Assembly (NCBI GenBank): GCA_004335835.1
Contig: RWJK01001880.1
Coordinates: 1-64,000 of the forward strand
Direction: 5' to 3'
Length of the DNA stretch: 64,000 nt
Source of the DNA: Scenedesmus sp. ARA3
Lineage: Eukaryota > Chlorophyta > Chlorophyceae > Sphaeropleales > Scenedesmaceae
The number at the start of each line of letters is the position of its first letter. The stretch's first letter is position 1. The notes under the pieces are model-generated. The model saw only the letters and a list, made by a program, of their open reading frames with translations, made no database searches and was not told where the DNA came from. Of the stretch, positions 39,188 through 48,976 are shown in pieces. Position numbers and translations under genes: made by a program.

Positions 39188-42100
39188 ATGTTTCACTTTG
39201 CCACGTGCCATGTTGTGAGGCGCTTTGGTTATGCATGCGGATCTGGCTTCATCGTCTCACGCACCGGAAGTTCCATGCCATTCCGCTGGCCTTTACGGTG
39301 TAGAGCCGCTGCAGCAGCGCCTCATACGAGTGACTCAATGACCAAAACACCTGAAATCTTGCGAGAAGGGCCCTACGTATGGTCCGTGGTGACAGACCAC
39401 ATCACTTCAGTGCGTCCGACAGGGCACCATCAGCAGCACGAGGACACACGCGCTGTCAAGCTGCCGTTGTTTGTAACAGTGCCAATGGTTACCAGTCCTA
39501 CTGCTGATGCGCCTTCTGGACCCTTTCCCGTATGCGTGCTGCTAAATGGCTTCCAGGTGAGGACATGCTGCAGCAGCAGCACCAGCAGCAGCGGCAACAG
39601 CACCCAGTGGTGCTGCAACAGCAGACAGGTTGCGCATGTATCTCAAGTCAAAGACAAATGTGTGCTAAACATACAGCCTTGAGGAGTCTTTGTCCTCAGC
39701 TGCATATACGCCTACCAGTGAACTTGAGGCCAGGACGCCCGACAGCATGTGTTTGCTTGCCAGCAGTTGCTGTTTGGCTGAGATGCACGGCGCTGCCAGC
39801 TCTTTTCCAGCAGCGCATGCAAGCCTGCGCATGATGCATGAAAGCAGCCCCGCCTCTTTCATTCACACAGGGCCGGCACTCGCTGAATGGTCCAACATGA
39901 TGCATGAAAGCAGCCCTGCCTCTGTCACACAGGGTCGGCACTCGCTGAATGATACAGCTTGACGTCACGTGACATGCACATCGCGTGGCTCTTTGGACCT
40001 TCATCGCTGCATGCGTGCTGCTGTTGCTCCGTTCCTGCAAACTTTGTGTGCTGCACATAGACGCGTGCTCGCTACTACTTGCAATGGATTGATCATTTGT
40101 GTAGCACTGCTTGCTGAAGCACAGTTCCTGCATACTCTTCTGGCTCCATGCAGGCGCGTGCCAGCTACTATGCGCCACTGGCACGCCGCCTGGCCTCCTG
40201 GGGCTATGTAGTGCTGCAGTACAACGCACCAGCCCTCACCATCATCCCAGATGCAGCTGAGATGCCTTTTCTGGGTGAAGCCGTAAAGTGGCTGCAGACA
40301 GCCAGCAGCGGCGACGCTGCGCAGCCAGCACTGCAGGGGTGAGCGTTATGCCTGATTAGGCACAGCAGCGCACGTGCAAGTGTGAGGTGCAAGAGATTCG
40401 ATGCAGGTCGAGGGGAGCAGGGTGGTGCTTGCAACAACTGCTGAATGCTGCTGAATGCCACACAAAGCAGTGGTGTTCTGTTACACGCCAGGAATGATGC
40501 ACCAGACCATCACCGCAGCTGGTGGCTGGCATGATACCCCAGCAGGGGCCCAGCAAGGAGCATTACTGGCTGCATCAGTGCAGTCAGCCAGCATGCCATG
40601 GAGTACTGCCTTGCCTACCTGTACGCTGGCTTGCTTACTAAGCATGTAGTACATGTAGAGTGCTTACATGCATCATGCACTCGCACTGTCACCATCATGC
40701 CGTGGAGTACTGCCTTGCCTACCTCTACGCTGGCTTGCTTACTAAGCATGTAGTACATGTAGAGTGCTTACATGCATCATGCACTCACACTGTCAGCAGC
40801 ATGCCGTGGAGTACTGCCTTGCCTACCTCTACGCTGGCTTGCTTACTAAGCATGTAGTACATGTAGAGTGCTTACATGCATCATGCACTCACACTGTCAC
40901 CAGCATGCCGTGGAGTGCATACAAGCGGCAGAATGATCATCATCCGTGATTAAGACGCAGCTTCCACCACGCACACAGCCGGCTGTCCCTGCCAGCTTTT
41001 ATCCAGACACGTTTTATGCGGTGTCCGGGGGGTGCACGGGTATGTGCATCATGACACGGCGCCCATGCCCAGCCTTCTGTGCTAGTTTCTTGTTGACAGG
41101 AACTTGCCTCTGTCGTTGTGTACACCCGGTGCGATTCTGCACATACTGTGTGCCATGCATACCACTGCCACTCAACACACGGTGCGCTGCGCTCAGTGAG
41201 ATGGCTGCAGTGACTCACCAAACCCCCTCCTCATAAGAGTCACAGCTTTCCAACAGATACCCAACATATACATAATATTTAGTGAATATGTTTCCTATCC
41301 AACATATCTTTTCCTCACGAGAGTGATTTGTGGCTGCAGGCGGGCTGATTTTGACCGGCTGGTGGTTGCTGGGCACAGCAGGGGCGGCAAGCTGGCTGCG
41401 CTGCACTATTCATCAGGCAGCGTAGCTGGGCTACCCATTCGCTCCGCCTTCCTGATTGATCCAGTGGACAACACCGCGTGAGCAGCCTTGGACATGATTT
41501 TCTTTGTTGAACCAAAGAGGGCTTGTGCTTGTGCAGCATGCAATGCGCGGTGCAGTGTAATGTTTGGTGCTTGGAGATGAGGCTGCATTATTACCTCAGT
41601 TGCATGCTCTGCATGTGTGTGGTGCATGCATAGCAAGCGCTGCAGTGGATGGCTCGAAGGCAATGCACTACTGTTGATGCATATCCTGTGAGGCCCACAA
41701 CAGCTAACAGCACAACATCCTGATGCCTTGGATATTTTCGGCCTCGTTAAGCAAAAAAACTTTTGTGACCATCCACAAATGGCAGCATCGTTGTCCAGCT
41801 TGCATCCATCAGCATCGGGGCTGCTCAGACAGGACTTATATCTCTGGTGCTGCAGGTTCACTCCGGAGTCTGCTGACTACCCTTCTGCAAGCAAGGCCCT
41901 CAGGGCAGCTGGGCTCCGCATTGGCATGGCAGGTGAGCGGCGTCATCGGCATGGCAGGTGAGCGGCGTCATCGGCATGGCAGGTGAGGGGCGTCATCGGC
42001 ATGGCAGGTGAGGGGCGTCATCGGCATGGCAGGTGAGGNNNNNNNNNNNNNNNNNNNNNNNNNNNNNNNNNNNNNNNNNNNNNNNNNNNNNNNNNNNNNN

Positions 42101-43349
42101 NNNNNNNNNNNNNNNNNNNNNNNNNNNNGCAGGTGAGGGGCGTCATCGGCATGGCAGGTGAGGAGCGTCATCGGCATAGCAGGTGAGGGGCGTCATCGGC
42201 ATGGCAGGTGAGGGGCGTCATCGCAACGGCAGGTGAGGGGCGTCGTCGCAACGGCAGTGCAGAAACATCATTTCACGGCAGGGCAGGGGCAGCAGGGCGT
42301 CTGTCTCTGGTCCGTCACCTGCTGAACCCGCCGTTGCTGCTGCTGCTGCTGCCATGCTGCAATGCTGGTCCGTCACCTGCTGACCCCGGTGCTGCTGTCA
42401 TTTTGCAATGCTGGTCCGTCACCTGCTGACCCCAGTGCTGCTTGCCATGTTGCAATGCTTTTCTGATACCTGCTGCTTTGCTCGCACGCATACATGATAA
42501 ACTGCAAACTCTCCCTTACCAATTTGCAGCTGCCGGGCTGGTCAGCAGCTCCAACCCAGAGGGCAGCAACTGGAAGCTGTTTGAGGCCGCTGCTGCACCC
42601 GGCTCCTGGCTGATGCTGCTGAAGCGTGCTGGCCACACGACCTTCATCAAGCCACCAACAGGGGTGGAAGCGTGGCTGCTTGACAGGGTGTTTGGAGGAG
42701 GTGAGATTCCTTATCCATGTATTTTAATCGTTAAGGGTTTTCATTATTGTTGTTGTCATTATCATCATCGTCATCAATAATATCAGGAGTGGAAGCTTGG
42801 CTGCTGCACAGGGTGAATTGGCGGAGGTGAGGTGTGGCACCTGCAGACAACAGCAGGTGTAGTCTTTGTTGTCAGCCCTGGATTTGGCCTCGCCCGCGCC
42901 ATGCTAGTCATGTTTCAGGGTCAACTCTATCTCCACTAGCGTATTCGCCATGTGTGTTGCTGTACGCTGCAGGCCCCCTGCCCCGGGACACAGCAGTGTC
43001 ACAAACTGCAGCTGCAATGCTGGGCTGGTTTGGCCAGGAGCTTGCACAGCAGCATTCTGGCAAGCAGCAGCACAGCAAGGCAGCTGCCGTAGCAGCTGTA
43101 GAAGGCAGCAGCAGCCCATTACAGTCAGTCACGGCTGGCCTAGGGGTGCCCTTAGCAAGTGCCGGGCTGCAGGCAGCAGCAGCAGCAGCAGCAGCAGGCC
43201 TGCCAGCTGCTGTCAGTGGTGGCAGCTCAGGCATTGATCAAGCAGCAGACGATGCAGCTGCTGGTGGGCCAAGGTTGGCTGCTGTGTTTCAGGATTGGGT
43301 GGCAGCAGCTGGCTCTCAGGCAGATGTGGAGTTTTGGGTCAAGAGCTGA
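39188..43349 (+). CDS. Chlorophyllase-like alpha/beta hydrolase
   Basis: Six exons (39188-39556, 40154-40338, 41340-41477, 41856-41932, 42530-42700, 42973-43349) join without phase error to 438 aa. The first 40 residues are basic and aromatic, ending RCRAAAA, like a plastid transit peptide. The hydrolase core shows FPVCVLLNGFQ, YYAPLARRLASWGYVVLQY, the chlorophyllase nucleophile elbow GHSRGG with Ser198, then FLIDPVDN (Asp225/228) and AGHTTF (His292) as a plausible triad. Chlorophyllase removes phytol from chlorophyll to give chlorophyllide. An Ala/Gln/Ser-rich tail of about 100 residues follows the catalytic region. The start is the first in-frame ATG; a second lies at 39275. A TGTAA at about 43517 may be the polyadenylation signal. 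Introns 2-5 hold tandem repeats, one built from an exon end. Confidence 0.85.
39831..39962. repeat. 66-bp tandem duplication, chlorophyllase intron 1
   Basis: ATGATGCATGAAAGCAGCCC starts at 39831 and again at 39897. Both continue through CACACAGGG..GGCACTCGCTGAATG. Confidence 0.88.
40595..40918. repeat. 104-bp tandem repeat, three full units plus part, chlorophyllase intron 2
   Basis: GAGTACTGCCTTGCCTACCT starts at 40601, 40705 and 40809, and a fourth partial GAGTGCAT start is at 40913. Each unit carries the inverted element CATGTAGTACATG. Units differ at few positions. Confidence 0.92.
41924..42245 (+). repeat. 25-bp minisatellite built on a splice donor, with a 90-base gap
   Basis: The unit GGCATGGCAGGTGAGGGGCG plus TCATC starts with the last 9 bases of exon 41856-41932 (ends at 41932) and its GTGAG donor. 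About ten units are visible on both sides of N at 42039-42128; early units read GTGAGCGG, later ones GTGAGGGG, the last GTCGTCGCAAC. True copy number is unknown. Confidence 0.92.
42303..42455. repeat. Tandem repeat with TGGTCCGTCACCTGCTGA units
   Basis: CTGGTCCGTCACCTGCTGA occurs at about 42308, 42366 and 42413, with intervening CCGn TGCTGCT..TGCAATG segments. It lies in chlorophyllase intron 4, downstream of the donor minisatellite. Confidence 0.8.
42783..42835 (+). repeat. Copy of the chlorophyllase exon-5 end with donor
   Basis: GGAGTGGAAGCTTGGCTGCT, CACAGGGTG and GGCGGAG followed by GTGAGG repeat the end of exon 42530-42700 (GTGGAAGCGTGGCTGCTTG, then GGAGGAG before GTGAGA) about 125 bp into the intron. 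The copy has lost the reading frame. Confidence 0.8.
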
Positions 43350-45401
43350 TGATAAGTGGAGCAGGGCTGCTGTACGTGTAGTCGGGTGTAGGGGCTGGTT
43401 GCCATAGTGCAGCATGCAAGTGCTCTAGAGTCACTGGCCAAATCCGGTGCATCGTTGATGGACTTGGTGGTTGCCCAATGAGCCTGTGATTGGCTCGCAT
43501 CGAGCTGTGTTCCCAACGTGTAACACACAACTCGTGATGTGTCAGATGTCTTTGTCTTGCAGGACACTTGTTGATGTATGCTGTTGTACACTTCCTGGGG
43601 GGCCCCTTCTTGCTATGTGAGTACGCATTATGTTGCATGCAATGATTGACCTGCAATGATTGACCTGCTTGCACGTTGTACCAATTGAATACTGTACACT
43701 TGCAAGCAACAAGTGTACAACAGTAGGCAACTGTCTTGAACCGTGTGCGAGGCTCTGACTTGGACAACATCTTCTTCGCCGCTTAGCCCGCCGGTGTACA
43801 CTTGCAAGCAACAAGTGTACAACAGCAAGCAGCTGTCTTGAACCGTGTGTGAGGCTCTGACTTGGACAACATCTTCTTTGCCGCTTAGCCGGCCGCTTAG
43901 CCGGCCAGTGACAGTCACAGTCACCCCCACCCCCCCCAACCTGCAGTTACCAGGAGCCCGCCCCAACCCATGCGCGCTCCTCCCGGAGCCCCACCCCACT
44001 CAGCCCAAACCCCGGCACCAAAAAGCCCGAATAAGGAAAGTTTTTTTTGTTACCAGGGGGACGGAATCCTACTGGCTCGCTACCACAGCACAACTGGGCA
44101 AGCCCAATTCTTCGAAAGTTAACCGATTGAAGCACATAGCAGCTGCTTTACTCCCCTCATACCCAAGTTCAAAGCCCTAGTAGGGCCCTCTGGAGTGCCA
44201 CAGTGGCGGCCCAAACTTGTTTTTACTCCAACGAAATAGGGAGCCACGGAGGCAGCTATCTGAGATAATGGTTTGCAAATGCTGCACACTGCCAGTACAT
44301 ACGGCGTGCCACGCCATACAGTGCACTACACGTGTACAGGCCTCAGGCAGTGCCCCGGCCGCGGCAGCAGTGTGGGAGCACGGCATCCCATCTCCTGCGT
44401 TACCTGAATTCGGGTGATGGAGAGGCATGCCACGGGCAGCCCGTGACAGGCTTCCACAGGCTTCCACAATGCATTGTGCATATGACAGCTTCCTAGGAAC
44501 CCAGACCACAACACAGCCTGTGAGGCACAGTGCGTCACAGCCCCCTGCTGACATCAGCAGTCAAGTTCCAAGTCACAACAGCACCAGTCATGGCACGGAC
44601 GTCATTGATAAGGACACGAAATTTGACAGCGTCATTGACACACTCTGACATGCTGATTCACTGAATATAGTATGATACCAACACCAATACAAATACCAAT
44701 ACCAAAGTATGGAACGGACCCACCTCAGGCACAAGCCCAGCGAGCCGATCTACCGCTCATGAGGGTTGGAAAGGTACTCAGTTCCTCCTTCATTACTTGG
44801 GCAATCGAAATTACCCGCACAAATTCAAACAGTGTTGAAATTTGTGACACGTTACAGGCACATGCTGTCCTTGCTTCATCGTGGCACTCCGCAACCTTCA
44901 GATGTAATGAAATCACAAAACTTCATTATTTAAACTGCGTTAAGGCCTGTTGCAGCACCCTGGTGTTTTCCACTTCTCGTTGTTACGCTCCGCTGCACAC
45001 TCAACAATCGCACAGCTCCTTACTTTACCATGGTGGATACATTACTGCTCGTGAAAGCGACTGAGCGAAATGGCAGGGCCACGCGTGACTTCATCGTGCT
45101 GCAGACATCACCTTCTTCAACCTGCACAGATGTCTGCAGTTCTGCTTCAAACCACGGCGAAGTGATTCCACCATCGACGGAAAGCTAACAGCAAGGTCTT
45201 GGGCTGCTGGTTCGTTTGCCAAGGCAACAGCAGGAGGCAGCAGAAGGCAAGGATGTTCTGTGCAGCCTGGTAGCCGGGCATCTGGGCAGGTGTTGTCACC
45301 ACATGTGTGCACAGCATTTGGCGCAGGGCAGCACAAACATCTGCAAGCAGCACACCATCAAATCCGTAGCATTTCAAGTTTTTCCAAGTACGCTTCTCAA
45401 G
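43350..45401. other. Intergenic region downstream of chlorophyllase
   Basis: No exon could be supported. It holds a tandem duplication at 43694-43911, a C-rich patch at about 43920-43960 and the 5' flank of the next gene, whose first exons were not identified. Confidence 0.4.
43690..43911. repeat. About 105-bp tandem duplication with an internal hairpin
   Basis: TGTACACTTGCAAGCAACAA starts near 43692 and again near 43796. Each unit contains the inverted pair TGTACACTTG / CAAGTGTACA with a 7-base loop, then GTCTTGAACCGTGTG, GAGGCTCTGACTTGGACAAC and TTAGCC. The second unit ends in a doubled CCGCTTAGCCGG. Confidence 0.9.
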
Positions 45402-47244
45402 CGGCAGCCACTGTGTTGCCGCAACTGCGCAGGCGTTCAGCTTTGTGTCTGTTGCCACCAGCAAAGCCGTCAAGGCAGCCAAGACAGCACAGCTCTTCAA
45501 CATATACGGCCAGAGCGAGGCAGCCATTGGGGATGCATTCACCTATGAGGCAGATGGCAAGCAGTACAGGGTGGAGGTGGTGGACAAGCACAGGGCGGAT
45601 GGCAGGTGAGAGAAATACAATAGATAATAGACAAGCATCTCTTTTTTGAAGCTCACTGCTGGCGTCTTCACGACAGTGACAGGCTTCATAAGCATTGGTG
45701 CCATTGCTGTTGATGATTGCGCAGCTGCCCTTTGAGCTGCATCAGCTGTTTTCACAGCCCATCACCAGCAGCACCAGCAGTGCTGCATCGCCAGCAGCAA
45801 CAATGCATCTGCAGCAGCCGCAACGCGCCGACATGCCACGCCACTTCCCCGCATCACCTTCAGCAATACACACCACCTGCTGCACGGCCACACGCGCCTG
45901 CAGGCACTACGTGCCGCGCTGCATCGCCGGCAGCAACGCGCCGACATGCCACACCACTTCACCGCATCACCTTCAGCAATACACACCACCTGCTGCATCA
46001 CACGACCTACATCTGCCTGCAGGCACCACGTGCCTCGCTGCGTCGCCGGCAGCAACGCACAGACATGCCACGCCACTTCCCCGCATCACCTTCAGTACTA
46101 ATCATCGCCTGCTGCATCACACAATCTACATCTGCCTGCAGGCACCACGTGCCGGGCTGCATCGCTGGCAGCAACGGCGCAGGGGCGCCTCCTGCTGACC
46201 TGGACGCCACAAACAGCAAGCTGCTGGCATGCCACACTACTTTGAGCAATGATTAGCATTAACACCTCCTGCCGCGCTGCCACATGTGCCTGCAGGCACC
46301 ACGTGCCGGGCTGCATCGCCGGCAGCAATGGCGCAGGGGCGCCTGCTGTGGACCTGGATGCCACAAACGGCAAGCTGCTGGTGCGCCGCTTCAGCAAGCG
46401 CGGCGTGGGGCAGATCAAGAAGCCTCCGGCTATGCTGGCACACGTTGACACCAACGCTGAGCTGTGGCGGCGCCACATGAACACCATGCGGCTCGGCATT
46501 CGCTGGCAGTGAGTGCTGCAACGGCTGTGCTGCACGTGTTGGAGCGGCTGCTGCTGCGGACAGGCTGTGCTCGAATGTTGCTGCTTCGCAGAATTCCATA
46601 CTGTATCAACATAGCTGGAGTGCTTGGCAGTGAGTGCTGAACTAGAACTGCAACGGCTCTGCAACATGGATATGCAGTAGCTGCAACGGCCTCAGTGCAT
46701 GGCGCTGCAACGGCATTTGCTGGCAGTGAGTAGCTGCAATGGCTCTGCCGCATGTGTTGCAGCTGTATGCGTGCTGCATCACAGCTGTACGCGGGTGCGG
46801 CGAATGTTGCCGCTGCACACAGCGGTTCACCCGAGTGTACCAAGATGACTGAAGTGCTTGACGGGAATGACCGCATATCGGTCTTGTTAGCAGGCATCAG
46901 CCTAGGGCGGCAGTTCCTTCTATAGACGCGTGAGCGCTCTGTGCCCGACTACAGTTGTTGTGCTGGGCTCTTGTGCCTGGCTGCCGCAGATGCCGCTGTA
47001 GTGCTGCACCTTCACAATGTGCTGCTGCAGGCCCTGCCTGAATTTATTGCTGACTGCGCTGACGCAGCCATGTCTCTGCTGCTTGTCACTCCTGCCGCAT
47101 GATGCAGCGAGGAATGGCTTGCTGAGATGCGGTCGCCTGCCAGCCAAGAAGCAACGCGGCAGCTGTTGCAGGAGTCGATGATGGCGTCAGCACGGTCTGA
47201 TGAGGAGAGGGCAAGGATACGCAGTATGTTCTCTGCTGCAGGCC

Positions 47245-47279
<35 letters not shown>

Positions 47280-47520
47280 GAGAATGATGCCGCCAGTGCT
47301 GCTGCAGCTGCAGGAAGCGACGCAGGTGGTGGACATGACGCAGCAGAGGCAGCTGGGACACCAGCAGCAGCAGCGCCACTGCCAGCAGCAGCAGCAGAGG
47401 CAGATGCAGCAGAGGTGCGAGAAGCAGCAGCGACAGCGTTGAAACTGCCAGCACCGCGGGGGGTACCTGCAGCTTCCTCTCCAACCCCAGCAGCAGGCAA
47501 TGGGCAGCAGGCACCAAGTG

Positions 47521-47555
<35 letters not shown>

Positions 47556-47699
47556 GCAGCCGCAGCCGCAGCAGCGGTAGTCACGGACACGCCTCAGGCC
47601 AGGAGTGCAGCTGCAGGCAAGCCAGCAGCAGCAGCCAAGCCCACCACAGCTGCAGCTGGTAACAACTCCATCCTGAAATACTTCGCAAAGCTGCCATAG
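45402..47699 (+). CDS. Unrecognised protein with a C-terminal PIP-box-like motif (5' end missing)
   Basis: Three exons join in phase: a start near 45402 to 45605 (AQLFNIYGQSEAAIGDAFTY then YRVEVVDKHRADG), 46296-46508 (HHVPGCIAGSNGAGAP, DLDATNGKLLVRRFSKRG, ELWRRHMNTMRLGIRW) and 47108-47699 (EEWLAEMRSPASQEATRQLL, RSDEERARIRSMFSAAG, a poly-Q/A region, and NNSILKYFAKLP at the end). The final motif resembles a PCNA-interacting box (small hydrophobic at position 4, aromatic pair YF at 7-8, Asn in place of Gln), which would suggest a DNA replication or repair role; this is inference. The upstream exons and start codon were not found. The frame 46296-46508 could also be read to a TGA at 46509 if the donor is not used. 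Intron 1 holds copies of the second exon's start. Confidence 0.5.
45890..46215 (+). repeat. Three copies of an exon start with acceptor
   Basis: CTGCAGGCAC followed by ACGTGCCnnGCTGCATCGC and GGCAGCAAC occurs at about 45896, 46018 and 46138, ahead of the true exon start at 46296. The copy at 46138 extends furthest (GAGAP, DLDATNSKLL). A flank reading GCCACnCCACTTC, CCGCATCACCTTCAG is shared, so the unit is about 120 bp. Confidence 0.85.
46615..46730 (+). repeat. Two copies of an exon-end/donor junction
   Basis: TTGGCAGTGAGTGCTG near 46625 and GCTGGCAGTGAGTAGCTGC near 46720 repeat the TGGCA/GTGAGTGCTGCA junction at 46508. The flanking GCAACGGC words also recur. Confidence 0.6.
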
Positions 47700-48976
47700 T
47701 AAGCACAGTAGGTGCGACGTGGTCCAATGAAGTGCAGTTTTCCGCTAGCAGTCGGCACAGCAATGCTTGGTGTGGTGTCATCATCACGTGGCTGGTAAAC
47801 ATTACGTCGCTCAGCTGCAGTTGGCATGCTTCTGTGTGCACCATGATCTGAGCTCTGCAGGCTGCTGCTAGCATTGACTTCTTCCTGGGGACCATCATGC
47901 TTTGTTGGATTAGCGAATGTGTCATTCTGGACATATTTATTGTACTTCTGCTGTGTAGAAATGTATGTTTGGCAGCTCGTCTGCCACACCGTCTCAGACG
48001 AGGCTCGTGTTTGTGAATGAGTTTCTTCTCTGCAAGTAAGACAGCATGTGCTGCTGAGTAGGACAACACTGCGCTGTGCATGGGTGCTGTGGCGGCAGCT
48101 GACGTGTCGTATCAGCATCGCTCGCTTCCTCCATTGCATTCAATTGAGCACGCTCACGCAGCTGCTGCTGGCAAGTCTAGCATCGGTAGATCTAGACAGA
48201 TAGCGAAGTGCGTATTGGGGGGCAGTGGTTGACATTGTGAACCGCCTTTTGTGCCGTATGTGCGGCGCCCGGGTGATGTTCGATGCTGCATCAGTACGCT
48301 GTATACAATGCATGCTGAGTTGTGCTCTTGTGTCTTAGGGGTGCAGACAGGCAAGTGCAGTTCTGGAGCTGCTTTCCTAGATGTGCTGCTGTGCCATCAG
48401 CAGTGCCAGCGTTGACATTGTTTTGTAGCGAGTGTTGAGGCATTGCGGGAGGGCTTTGCTTGTCTAAAGGTTGAAGATCTTTGAATCAGGCGGTCGCCAA
48501 ATGAGTCTGCCATAGCCCAACACTTTGATGGTGTTACCTTAGATTCATTCCGTGTCTGTGCCTTACTACTAGTAATTACATGTAGTACTTGCACGAAGCC
48601 AATCAACTAAGTGATAACGGCTGCAACCTTCAAGTGCTCCCTGATGGCATGACGTACCAATGGCAGCCCCTGCAGGCAGCAGCTAATGCATTGCCTTCTG
48701 CAGCAATACTTTCAACGTTCCACCTCACAGCTGCAGCTGGCAATCTGCGCAGCAATCCAGGTCCTCCGCACCACAAGGCGAGAACATTATCTCAATAACC
48801 GCATCAACATTTTCAGCAGGATTGAAATGAGGCCAATCACATCCAATATATTAATAGTTGAACACCACCTACTGATGGCAATGCCCAGGACAGCGCCTGT
48901 AGGCGACAGCCTCGTATCTGGAGTCACTGGTGGCACCACTGTTTCTGTAGCTGAAGCTTCAACCCCAGCAGGAGGC
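47700..48976. other. Intergenic region between convergent genes
   Basis: No exon could be supported between the stop of the PIP-motif gene and the stop of the sulfatase gene. Two similar GCTGCAGCTGGCAnTCTGCGC segments (about 48730 and 48980) hint at a diverged copy of the sulfatase 3' end, as in other genes of this window. Confidence 0.45.

Noticed and set aside
45147..45542. Minus-strand frame of 131 codons with hydrophobic segments
   Set aside because: It overlaps the plus-strand exon ending at 45605, whose donor and phase fit the next exon; the minus frame has no partner exons. Some doubt remains.
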